From NCBI GenBank assembly GCA_963922205.1, contig CAWUHX010000172.1:547351-611350 (forward strand): a stretch of 64,000 nt of DNA. Direction: 5' to 3'. The notes under the pieces are model-generated. The model saw only the letters and a program-made list of their open reading frames with translations. It was not told the DNA's origin and searched no databases. Each line of letters starts with the position of its first letter. Positions within the stretch are counted from its first letter, which is position 1. The position numbers and the translations under genes were made by a program. The DNA comes from Romanomermis culicivorax. Lineage: Eukaryota > Nematoda > Enoplea > Mermithida > Mermithidae. Shown here in pieces: positions 9,931-21,667 of this stretch.

Positions 9931-12856
9931 ACTAGTTTATTAGAAAATGCCCCGATGGGGCAGAAAAAAGGACAATATACTTGCTTCGATAGTTGCCATG
10001 GTAGAAAAATAAGTGGACTAGATTTTTGAGAACTTGGGTCAAAGTTGGAAAAAATTCACTTCCTTTATATTGGATTTTCATTCTTTCTCAAAAAATTTTC
10101 CATGTGTGTGAAAAAGTATATTCTGCAGCTGAGTGCATTTTGTCCTTCCCCTGGCATCAACTACAATCAAATATTTTTTTAAGAGAATTATATGCGCATG
10201 ATTTCAAATGTAAAGAAATGGTAAATCAATAGCATTCTAACTCCCGACCAATTCAAAACTCCTGCCTCTCACACTAGCTGGAAAATAGTGTGGGAGGCAT
10301 ATTATAGTCATTTTCAGAACTATAAAGAAACCTGGGGTGGTCGCACTAACTCAACATGAGGATAATCTCAACATCGGGATTAAATTGACGATCCTGAGGT
10401 TGAGCTAATCGCAATGTTCAAATTATTCTCGTCCAATGCACAAACAACACTCACTTCAGGATTAACTAATACTGAGGTTTAAGTTCGAGTTTTGGAATTG
10501 CAGAAATTTTTATATTTATTTGCTTTAGAGATAAGAAAATTATGCAAAAATGTTAGCGCAACCCGACAGCTCGAGCTGGGGATAATCTCGACATTGAGCT
10601 CGTTATAATCCTGATGGCATTCAATTTATACCGGACTTGAGATCAAACTGATTCGCCTTTTTGTTCGAGATTACTTTGCGCTGGAGCTTAGACCCCTTTT
10701 GTGCAACTGGGCCTTGGTTACAGTCATTGGGCACTGATCTGCAAATGGGATTCAGCCGTGCCTATATTAGGGTTGTCGTTATATTAGATATTAGGGTGTT
10801 CTCCTCAACTCTACTGGCACTCCCATGGCAACAAAACGACTTTTTTAAAAGCAGGACGGGAGCGACAGGGATGGGCGAAATTGCTTCCCATCTGGAAGCC
10901 CGTAAAAAGCGCTCTTTCTGCAATTTCAGTTTAAATCCAAAAACTGTTAATGATGCTATTTTGTTGCATAGTTAAATAAGAGAGAATAAATTTGTTTATA
11001 GCTTGTAATCAGTAGAACTTATGGAGTGAATTTTATACGATATATTATAATATATAAAGTGAGTGAATGAAACGTATCGGGTACAATCGGTTTAGTTCTT
11101 AGAAGACTTTGTGTTGTAGCTTTTTTTTGTAAAAAAGCTGAGTGAGATTTTATGTGCCACTTTCCCACAGTTGATTTCCTTTGTTGACACCAAATTCAGT
11201 AAAAAAGTTCAACACAGTTGGAAGCAAACATATGTGTGAGGGGAGATGGGGCACAAACTTCCACAAGGGTTTTGGAACTGAAAAATTTGTTATGCAAAAA
11301 ATTTTTTGGTCAATTTTTTTTTAGTTTTTTGTCTAAAAAACGCCATAAAACCAAGATCCACCTCTGTACCCTCTAAAAATTTCAGAGATGCACATTGGTT
11401 GGAAAGTGTGTTGATGCACTCAGCTGCAGAATATACTTTTCCACAGACATAGACAATTTTTTTGAGAAAGAATGAAAATCCAATATAAAGGAAGTGAATT
11501 TTTTCCAACTTTGACCCAAGTTCTCAAAAATCTAGTCCACTTATTTTTCTACCATGGCAACTGTCGAAGCAAGTATATTCTCCTTTTTTCTGCCCCATCG
11601 GGGCATTTTCTAATAAACTAGTTCACCTCTTTTTAGTGGGCCTCAACCATGCACGAAAACTTTAATAGAAGCACATTGAAGTCTTAAATTTGGTCATCTG
11701 CACTTCAAAAAAAAACAATAAAAGAACTTCAAGCAACGAATTCTCACCTCCGGCAAAAGTAAAGGATGTGTAAACCGCATTGTACTTAAAAAACATTGTA
11801 AACAGACTGAAAAATGACCACACCTATTGAATTCCTCATGGTCTAGAATCCTTAAACCCAAAAAATCGCAGAAATACCTTTGTTTACACTCGATATGAAT
11901 TAGTGTGTAAAGTGATCACATTCATTAAATTCTCAGTGATCGAAAACCCCTCCCAAAGAAATTTTTTTGCGTAAAGTGATCGCATTCATTTGTTTACACC
12001 CGGGCTAGTTGTTTTATGTAAGATGATCACATTCATCAAATTCCCTGTGGTCGAAAACCCCTTCCACTGAAAAATCACGAAAATACGCTTGTTTACTCAC
12101 GGGATAATTTTTTGTGCAAAGTGATCACATTTATTGAATTCCTCGTGGTCGAAAACCCCTTCCAACCAAAAATCACGAAAATACGCTTGTTTACACAATG
12201 GATATTTTTTTGTGTTAAGTGACCACATCTATCGAATCCCCGCGGTCGAAAACTCCCCCCGCTGAAAAATCACGAAAATACGCTTGTTTACACCCGAGAT
12301 AATTTTTTGTGTAAAGTGACCGCGTCCATCAAATTCCCAATGGTCGAAAACCCTAGCAGCCCAAAAATCCTAATAAGGCTACAAGTTCAATTGAAACTGC
12401 AAAAAAATTAGTGCATTATGCGGCAAAAAATTATTTTTTTGAACCCATAAGTATTATATAACAAAATTGGGGAATTTGGCGTTTTCCCGGACTTTGGTCA
12501 ACCATATAATTGAATTGAGGCCATATTTCAAAGAAAAAAAAATTCGCATTTGAGATTACACCCCCAAGATGCTTAGGCCGAAGTATGGAGGTTGGATATG
12601 GCACACCGATTGCTGGGCATGGTGGAACTGGAGGGCCTTAAAAAGTGCGTTTTTTACCTGTTTTTGGGGCGCCACCGAGCACCACTTGCAGATAAAGGCG
12701 AAATGACAAAAGGCACCCCATAGTTTGCCCCTATGCCCGATATTATGCAAAAAACCCGAAGGTTCTAGCTCTTACCGTTTTGGCTCTAGAGGGGGGGGGA
12801 CATGAAATTTGAGGGCCAAGTATATTATAGGTTGACGCTGTCGCGCCACCTATGAT
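9931..12856 (+). mobile_element. R1 repeat element, longest copy (unclassified)
   Basis: A multi-part element seen three times in the window. Its 5' part begins ACTAGTTTATTAGAAAATGC. Two 209-base arms, 9931-10139 and 11414-11622, are inverted copies of each other. Between them is a non-coding 1.3 kb interior that contains further foldback sequence near 10270-10660. After the second arm come a unique block, a tandem array (11890-12340) and a 3' block ending CGCCACCTATGAT. No transposase or Rep/helicase frame is visible and no target duplication could be read, so it is non-autonomous. A Helitron-like or foldback origin is possible, but neither is shown. Confidence 0.7.
11890..12340 (+). repeat. 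Tandem array of about 98-base units inside R1
   Basis: Each unit contains the words GTGATCACATTCAT, GGTCGAAAACCCCTTCCA, AATCACGAAAATACGC and TTGTTTACAC in the same order, with point differences between units. Roughly four to five units are visible. The R1 copy at 31060-32811 carries a longer version. Confidence 0.85.
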
Positions 12857-13524
12857 GAACTGTGTAAGCACGTAGCCCAAGCCGATTTTAGAAATTTTTC
12901 AGTATGACGGAGAATCGCCTCTGAAAAGAGATGTTATTTGATTTGATACATCATGTCACCTCAGAAAGTTATTTCATATTGTACGAACTATATGATGATG
13001 GACATAACGTTCGCTTCAAACTTATCGACTTTGAGATGAATTATTGAAATCCATATAATATCTTCGGTTCTTATTTTCTTCTCAAATTTTTAGACTAAAA
13101 CTTGATACGCAAATTAGGGAAACTAGTTCCCTAGAATTAACTATGCCTTGAAAGACATACTTACTTTATTTACCTTTCGAAATTTAGTCTTGTTTTCTAT
13201 TCTTGTTTTGTTTTTCTGTCAAAATTTTCATTCCTCTCGCAATGTTTTGAAGTTACCACTGTCCTCAGAAAGAATAAGAATCAATCGATTGATTTTCACG
13301 CTTATTATCTTCTCAATTCCCTTATGTTTTTGCCACAATATCTAGTTTTTTTGTTATTCCCTTTGTACGAAGTGGGTAATCTATCAATTTAGACTGATTA
13401 CTTTATTTTAAAAGTGGATTCACGTCTTTCTACATTATTTCCTGATTCTACGTCCGTTGAGAATGTTAATCTTCGGTTGATTCTTTAGGATCTACAACGA
13501 AATTCGAGGATTTGGCGAAAAATC
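12857..13524. other. Intergenic, upstream of the K2P gene
   Basis: AT-rich sequence with long T runs. It should contain the K2P promoter or an unseen 5' UTR exon; there is an acceptor-like TTCTTTAG near 13486, shortly before the start codon. No other gene is supported. Confidence 0.4.
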
Positions 13525-16500
13525 ATGGAGCGCTCCATGAGAAAAATAAAGTACTTGTACCATTTTTTGGGAGTACGTCATTTTCTTCTTCTACTTATAT
13601 ATGTCATATTCCTATTTTTCGGCGCCTTCATATTTTACGGAGTCGAAAGCGAGAATGAGTATAAAATTAGGCGATCTTGGCTCATCTACTTGGAACAGAA
13701 TAGAACGGCGTTCATTAGAGAGAACATTTTACCTTCGATATTCAATAACAATGAACTATTGGTTCATGTCAATGGGCCCAGATCTATGAAGATAGAATGG
13801 CTGCTACAGGGTCACATGAAGGACTACGAACGCCTGTTGAAAGTGAAATTTCCGGACGCTGGACCTTTGGAGTGGACTTTCGCGAACTCGTTGGTGTATG
13901 CAGCGTCGTTGGTCACTACCATAGGTAAAAAGCATATAGGGCACCACTGATTTTTTATGTTTACGGGTTTGTCTATGGGGATGCATCTATCCGATGTAAC
14001 ACAGCATTTTGACCGGGGTCAGCACAATTACGGTAAGTTTACACTATTACTAATTTACATCACAATGAGCATTAAAAATTCGCATTGATTTTCGTCAGAA
14101 TATGGCTGGAATATATGACCCAGAACAACAGGGACTTATTGATTGCATTATGTGGTTCCTTAGGCACCTGATGCTGGAGCAACGTTCATCAACCGTATAG
14201 CTCAGAACGTGCAGCGATCAATTAATTGGGTATGCGTTAATCGGACCGAAATCCTCAGATACTGAATTTTGACATGGTCGACTTCTGCAAATATTACAAG
14301 AAGTTGAAACATTGAGGCTTAATCCACTCATAAACAACGAAAAGAAAAGAAAAAAGAAAATTCATTCGAAAGTTGCTCAAACGAATCTTTTTCGATGGAA
14401 CAAAAGCATTAGCTTTATGACCTTAAGCCACCACAGAGCTTCGGAAGGCCTGAAGCCGTTCCATGCTGTTAGTCGACCATTGGAAACCTTGAAGGTCGAT
14501 AGTGGCTTTGAGATTGATTGTCAGAATATAACGAAACATTTTTTTTCAATTTTTCCCTCTTAGACGAGTTTTCTGTTTCGACAATGGCAAAACCGAACTT
14601 TCAAAATGATCGAATTTGGGCAAATTGAGGATGATGAATATTTTCGTGGAATTGTGAGAAGCCTTGGTTACATTGGAATTTTCGTCATGTTCATTACGAG
14701 AAAATTGATATGGGTTTTAAAAGATCAGGATCAAATTTGGAATGGCTATTATTTTCGAGAAACAATTTTGACAGAACATGTTGCTTATGAGATCTCGCGC
14801 AGTCGAATTTTGAGGCAATGATGATTGGCCTGGAAAATCGCCTGATCTCAATCCTACTGAGCATGTCGGAGCAATTATTAAAGATAAATTTGAAGCTAAA
14901 ATGTTGGAAAAAGTGTCTTGCCGATATTCTGTTGAAATATGGGAGACAAATTTGAATATAGTCTTGAAGAATTTTAAAAATCGAACTTAAATTTTTGTTG
15001 AATTATTGTGTTCTTATTTGTTGCGTTTGAGAGCTTTTTGTGATGCTCATGGCAAACATACAAACTTCTACTTGGTGCTAATAAATTCCGTTTTTGATGG
15101 GCTTTCCTATAGTGTATCGTGTGTTGCATGAAGTAGTGAAGTAGTACCAGTATTACTGTGACCCCGATCAAAAGGTTATGTTACACCCTGTATACTGCAT
15201 TCATTTGGAAATGATAGATTCATTGATACCGTGATAGTGAGTTTAATGCGGAAAAAACTAGTAAGCTTATTATTGTGTCATCAACAAAAAAAATTTTCCG
15301 ACAGTGAGCTTAGTGAGCCAAACAGACACGATTTCTCGAATAGTGCGCTGAGTGTCGGCATCGGTCCATCTAAAGTGCATAATCAAGATCTTATCTCTGT
15401 GAGTTTCGCTTCCCTATTGCCGTTCGCTGCTGTTGCCAATGCTAATGATTGTTAGCTCAAATCGTCGAAAATAAATTGTAGCAACTGCTCTATAATTGTA
15501 AATTAATAGCATTGTTAAAATCAAATAGCTTAACAGTCCATTTCTTTGCTTTATCATTATGCATGCATGCAATACCGATCAGTTGGACTAGAGCAGTAAA
15601 AAACAACCCGAAAACTTTAGTTGCATCAAAAATCTAGTTTATCAGTGATACGAATCAACAAGTTTTCAATAATGAAGTTCACGTTACTGTTAATCGACGT
15701 ATTTTATACAAAACTATAAAGTGTTGAAAGGATCCTTAGGCGGCGCTCAAAATGTCCCATCACCGAGTAGTGTGGGAATAGGTGCTACCACCCCGACATG
15801 ATTTCAACAAAATCTGCCGGGCTCGGAACCTCTGGACTGGACGAAATATCAGTCCTACGGGAAAAATAATGTTGTATTACAACAAAAGCACCAATGAACT
15901 CAATAGCATTGACATGACAAAAAATCTATAGCCTTAGTGAAAATTTAGTGTTAAACTGGGAAATACCTAACGCTTCCATAGGCTCCATAAGATAGCCGAA
16001 GAGGCGACTATTGGATCACTGAATTTCTATTAAACACACTACTAAAAACGATAGGTAAACCATTGAACTACTGGAAATATTAGACAACGGACCACTAATT
16101 CCATGGGTTATAAGATTTTCTAGAATCGCATAACCCATGAAATTGACATGCGAAGTGCATAAAAGGTTTCACAGAAAACAATTGGTCTAAAAACTTTATA
16201 CCATAGCAACCAAATCAGTATCAGTTTCTTGCAATCCACTTTAAAATTGCTCTTATATTGTTTGTTTTTCTTGAGGTGCTTCTAAATATAAAACTGCAAA
16301 GCAAGTGTTATTTCATATTCTTACGATTTTCAGCAAAGTTGTGTGTCACATAAGACTGGAAATATGTGAGGATACTCAACCACCCTGAAGAATTTTTTTG
16401 AGTAAAACATTCCATAGCAGAACGTATTGTGTGCAATGACAATGTATATAGGTAAGAATACCGCTCGTTGTTGGCAGGTCAGATTTGAAACGGTGCTGAT

Positions 16501-19092
16501 AAAACGACAATACAACCATGCCAATTTCCACGAATTACCCGTGTTTTACATAATTCTACAATTTTTAATGACCGATTCCGGTACAATGTAACTTCAGTAG
16601 ATATCAGGGCCACAAATCATTTGATGGCTCATTGGCACAGGAAGTAATTTTTAGATCTCGGTGTGCTCTCTTGAATGTAATTTTCCGCATGCTTCGTCAG
16701 TCGCAGGTGTTGAGATCAGGTATAGTCGTACCGTTGTGGCCTACTTTTACGCAAATTTTGGTGTAAATAAGGTAATACTAGAAAGAAATGCCTATGTGAC
16801 CCCACTCTCCTCGAATGCACTACAAGTTGACCCATTTTAAAATTTCTACCGGAAAATGTTCCTCCGTTAGTGAGAAACAGCAAATAAAATATTATAAAAT
16901 CACTCATCAACCAACCAAAGAATTTGGTGCAAAAAATTCATGCAGCATTACTTACTCATGATACTTCGAACTTTGGAATATTTATTGTTAACATACTAGT
17001 AGTCATTAATAAACTATTGAGATCACTGAACTGTTGAACTATTCTACTGAACTATTTATGTAGGCGCAACCTACTCTTGATCTGATTGAAGAGTTTTTGC
17101 AGGATACGATCATGTTTACCCTTTGACCCGTGTTGGAATCATAGTCAGCATGGCGTACGCCCTGCTCGGCATCCCGTTTACCTTGATTTTATTACGAGAT
17201 TGGAGCCGCTTGATAGCCAAATTTTTGTCCTACCCGGGCATCGTTTTGCTCAAAGTTTGGGATTTTTTCCGTTTTTGTACCCTAAAATCAGTGGAAAGCG
17301 TCGAAGATTTGAAAAGCGAAAGAGTTCATTTGTCAGTCAAACGTAAATTATTCCAACATTCAGTTTTACGGATACCGACTATAGTGGCTTTTTTGGCCGT
17401 TTTCGGTTGTATTTTGGCAGGCGCATTCTCCTTTTGTGTTTGGGAAACGGAGTGGTCAACTTTGGTCAGTTTTCACTTTTGTTTTGCCAGTTTGACCACG
17501 ATTGGACCCACGGCCAACGCATTGCCGCAAGATTCTTTCATGCTGGCTTGCATGTTGGCCTACATTTACCTCGGACTGGCAATCGTTTCTTTGTTTATCG
17601 ATTTCGTTTATGCGAAAGTTTTGTACGCGTACACCCCTGCTGATCAGTTTTACCCGGCCTTGTCCGATTTTCCTCAATTTCCAGAAAATACTGATTACGC
17701 GACTTTGCTTGGCAATATTAGTGAAGGTGAGGTCCTTCGAAACTATTACTATAATACACATACATCTGGAGCTGGTTTCATCATAGAGACTTAGCTTTAG
17801 CTGTGCTACAATTTAAGATGTAGCTTAATTCTATATGTTATATCATTGCCGTTAAGGTGCAGCTCAGCTTAAGTTTCCCTTATGTTTTGTGTGTACGAGT
17901 TAAACAGCAGCTAAGCTGCACCTTAACGGCACCGGGAAAACATATAGAACTAAGCTACAGCTCAGCTGGAGCTTAAGTCTCTTTGATGAAACCAAACGCT
18001 AATCGTGAATCATCGTAAATCGCGAACCAAGACCAGAAAATTTTCTGCTACAATTCGTCACATAGTACTGAAAAATTTGTGAGTTTTGCGAACTTAGTAG
18101 AAGCTTTCTGTAAAGGGATTTTTACATCGGTTCTAATTCTTGTCATTTCTCACTTTAGAAGCATTTTGAAACAGACAGACTATACATAGGTTTTTTATAT
18201 ACCGCTGATTTAGATAGGCTACAGCAAAGCTGCGCTTATTTACGGTCAACCTCTGTTTCAATTTTCGGTTTGCGACCTACAATGACCGATAATATACGAC
18301 TGTGCTGCCCATTTCAATGTAGAAGTGCTCTCTCTGTATTCTATTCATTTGAAAATGATCGATGCAGCGAGGTCGCAGTCAAAGTTTTATTTAAATTATG
18401 GAGGTCTCATTGATTCTTCAATAGATTTTTCTTTCATGATAGAGACTACTTGATGACCATTCTTTTCAACCATTCCAAGATCATCGAAATTGGTTTCCTG
18501 ATCTCTAGTGAGGCAGCGTTTACCGAAACTTCGACGGTGCATCGATCATTTCAAAATGAATGGAGTATAACGATTATTGAACAAACTAAAAGTCTGGTTT
18601 TATCGTCGATCATGATAACCAAGAGCAGAATTGCTATTTCCAGTTCAATTAGCAGCTCATGAAAATCTATTGTGGAAGCTTTGCTTTTTCTATGAAACTT
18701 AAGAAAATAGACTGTGAGTAACGTATGTTGTTGTCTATGTAGAAAATCTGTGTGGAAGCCATGTTTCCACCGGCGCTCGCACGCTGGACATCGACGACTA
18801 TGAAAGTAGTGCCGCTTTGGGTTCCTGCGTCACCTTAGGCGTACTACAAATGAACAGACGTTTGCACGAAGAAGACGTTAGCCGCAAAAGGCGCCAACGC
18901 GACAGCAAGTATTGCCAAACGACCATCAGCGTTCCTGTGCGCCGCGTTGTAAGGGTTGACCGTCGGAACAGCCTTAAATCGCAAACGTACGTGGCGTCTT
19001 CGATCGCTACTTCATCCAGTGACGATGTGAATAGGCTGATCAGAGAATCATATTCTTACGGAAATCGTAGTCTTAGTAACAATAATAATTGA
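13525..19092 (+). CDS. Two-pore-domain (K2P, TWIK-type) potassium channel with altered selectivity filters
   Basis: Three exons, 13525-13924, 17103-17726 and 18743-19092, give 457 residues. Both introns interrupt a codon after its first base and both acceptors restore the frame. Order: M1 (residues 20-38), a long extracellular cap loop with an Asn-Arg-Thr glycosylation site, pore loop 1 (117-140), M2 (144-164, VGIIVSMAYALLGIP), M3 (224-244), pore loop 2 (255-276), M4 (281-303), then a basic cytoplasmic tail. SMAYALLGIPFTLI and FCFASLTTIG are hallmarks of the family. K2P channels normally carry background K+ current as dimers in the plasma membrane. Here pore 1 reads TTIGYD and pore 2 reads TTIGPT, where the family has TIGYG and TIGFG, so potassium selectivity is doubtful. 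The start is the first Met before M1; a short upstream exon cannot be excluded. Confidence 0.9.
13988..15192 (+). mobile_element. Decayed Tc1/mariner-type transposon in K2P intron 1
   Basis: The ends are inverted copies of about 40 bases: the left has GATGTAACACAGCATTTTGA and CCGGGGTCA, the right the complement of GGTGTAACATAACCTTTTGA and TCGGGGTCA, each with a terminal TA. Length is about 1.2 kb, normal for the group. Near 14822-14890 the plus strand still encodes DWPGKSPDLNPTEHV, the conserved C-terminal transposase motif around the last catalytic acidic residue. Stops and frameshifts have destroyed the rest. Confidence 0.85.
16254..16420 (+). repeat. MITE-A partial copy in K2P intron 1
   Basis: It has the left-end word TTTTTCTTGAGGTGCTTCTA followed by CAAAGCAAGTGTTATTTCAT and ACTGGAAATATGTGA, matching the order in the complete copy at 27663-27911. 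The right end is lost. Confidence 0.6.
17774..17993. repeat. MITE-B copy in K2P intron 2
   Basis: It starts GGTTTCATCATAGAGACTTA and ends AGTCTCTTTGATGAAACC. The halves are near-complete inverted copies (GGTGCAGCTCAGCTTAAG against CAGCTAAGCTGCACC). It begins 48 bases after the exon 2 donor. Confidence 0.8.
18060..18184 (+). repeat. MITE-A right-end fragment in K2P intron 2
   Basis: It ends CTTTAGAAGCATTTTGAAAC then AGACAGACTATA, the family right terminus, preceded by the family word TTCTTGTCATTTCTCA. Confidence 0.5.
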
Positions 19093-21667
19093 AATGATTG
19101 ATTACTGTTATATTGAGACTGACTGTGTTAAATCCATGATCCACCATGCTCATCATTTTTCTATTTGACTATTAGGTTGCTTGAAGGGAAGTTACGTTAC
19201 ATATTTCAGATTCTGCGGTTGACTATAGGATATAATAGCTTTTCAAACTCAATTTCACTGCTAGTAGTTCTTTTTAAATGTAAATTGAAGAATGACAAAA
19301 ATTTTTAAAACATTTACTGTAGATCCTTTGATATTTTTACGAAAAAATTGTACATTAAAGTCAATCGTGCGTCCTTATTAATTTTCAGTCTTATATGACG
19401 CATGACTTTGCAGAAAATCTTTAAAATGTGAAATAGTACTTGCTAAAGTGTTTCACGAAAAACAAACTATGGTGTGAAATTGCAATCTGTTTTTAATTCG
19501 GTTGTAAATTGAAGAACAAAAACTCGCACGGTTGTCAAAATTCTTACTACAAAGGAAATATTTTAGGAAGATTGTTCGATGAGTTTTCAATATGTTGACA
19601 TTTTTAGTCCCACGCATGTTGCCTGAATGAAAATTGTGACCAAACAATTGTGCACGTTCTGAATAAACGGTTGTGAAAAAAACGCAGCTTTATGAAATAA
19701 TTCGGTTGAAAAGTGCGGCTTAGATTCTCAAATGCCCACATCATTCCAAGCTGTGATGAAATATCACGAAACAACGCATCGTAAACATTTATTTGTAGAC
19801 CTAAAGCTACAAAAAAGGTCGTTATTGTAAGAACACCGCGTAAACTCAGTAATCTCATCAGTAAGAATACCACTAGTTATAATCGATTGATTTACTGACG
19901 AAAAAATATATTGAATCATCTAAATAATCACGATTTTTGCGACAAATTGGATGAAAAATTGAACAGTAAACAAGCAATCTGGAATTTTTTAAAGTAATTA
20001 CAAGCGAAAACTTATTTTCCGCGGAATGATTGACGAGCCAACCAAAAAAACCTGTACAAAATAGTCCAAATTCTAAGAATTCCGTACAATGTAAAAAGAA
20101 ATTTTCTTATACCCAATAAGTAATTTACGGTACAAATTCACGGTCAGAGTTTCCAATAATTGTACACAAGCGTCTACTTTGGCGGTGATAAACTCAAGTC
20201 GGCCGATGTCCTCGCTCTGTAATTGACGTTGAAGTTTTGGATGAAATATATGGGAATGATTATATTCAGATCGAGAATTAGCGACATCTCGATAGATTAA
20301 ATTTGATTCAGACTATCCTCGGCTCGAAAATCAAAACATCTAACTGAATTTGTACTATAGCGGACAATTCAGTTGACAATATTATGAAAAAGCATACGAA
20401 TTCAAACTATCAAATAAAAACAACTCGAACTTCAAACAGATCTGTCCCACTCACTGCACGAATCTTGTTTCCGTGAGAATTTCTAACGCGTTTATAAGAT
20501 ACAATTTTATTGGTATTTTCAGTTAAAAATGTGTCGCATGTAAAATATTTACATACCTATCAAAAGACTCGTCTGGGAAACGTCGTTCGTCTCATCAGTT
20601 AGTTTCATGCTGAATGAAAGAACAGTATCGTGAAATGATTGAGTTCGTCTGTTGATTAGATCAGGCATTTCACATCTACCTTCAACAAGCAAAACGAAGC
20701 CCTGCTCCAAAACTTTATTTCTTTCAACACTCCTAACGAGTGCTACGTTCACTTAAGAGTAAATTACCATAACATACGGATGAGATAAGAGAATCACCTG
20801 ATGGAGGACTAGATCGCTACCAAGTCTCTACCACAATAAACCATGCTGCCCAACACATACCCAAAACTTTCACGTTCTCGAATTTCGGGCCTTTTCAGTG
20901 TAAGATAGGCCACCAGAATACAATAGATTCAGAATCAATCAGTTCCATACATGAGTAGTAGTCAGATGATGCAATGACTGGCGTGTTATCAATTCAATAA
21001 GAATTAACACAACTTGGATTTTCTTAGCATTGAGGTCCTATGAGCCTTAAATTATCATACCAAAACTGACGGATTAGTATGAAGGCGTTTTCCCCTTATT
21101 GTAATTGATAAGCATAGACAATTATGCTACTCAAGAATTTACTGACTTTCTCTGTCATTCAGATAATCAAGCTAAGGTGAGACGAGTGTGATCTGCTGAC
21201 GGATCATCGATAAAGTAGATATTTTACCCTTTTTTCGATGTCCAACTATCAAAACAAAATTTGCAAAATATATAAGGTTCGACTAACACCCCTTATTCTC
21301 GACCTACGTGTGACTGTCAATGGAGTAAGGATTACTCGTCACCTCCAAAATAGAATCGCGACTATCGAACGTGCTCAAAAACTAGGCTGATCACCACTAC
21401 TGATTTATTATTATCGTAACACTTACTTTTGGGAAGAATGTGCGCACACATGCATACACGCTCCTACTGGTATATTGCTTAGAATGCAGAACTTCTTCAA
21501 CAAAATGAATAAGTCTTCGTCATCAATCACCCACCAAAAAACTATCCATTGAAAAAGTAGGACTTATTCATCGCGCTATTTTGGTATCTTCTTTCTTGTA
21601 CCTTTTTTCTTTATTGTAATTCGTCTTGATCTCAATTTCTTCGTCAATAGAAGCAATTTTCCACGAA
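19093..21667. other. Intergenic between the K2P gene and gene B
   Basis: AT-rich. I see no exon with supporting junctions, no RNA gene and no repeat of the families named here. The last 60 bases contain an acceptor-like TTCGTCAATAG before the gene B start, a possible trans-splice or 5' UTR splice site. Confidence 0.4.

Noticed and set aside
11890-12340. Spaced repeats as a CRISPR array
   Set aside because: Units are contiguous 98-base tandem copies with no unique spacers, inside a transposon of a eukaryote.
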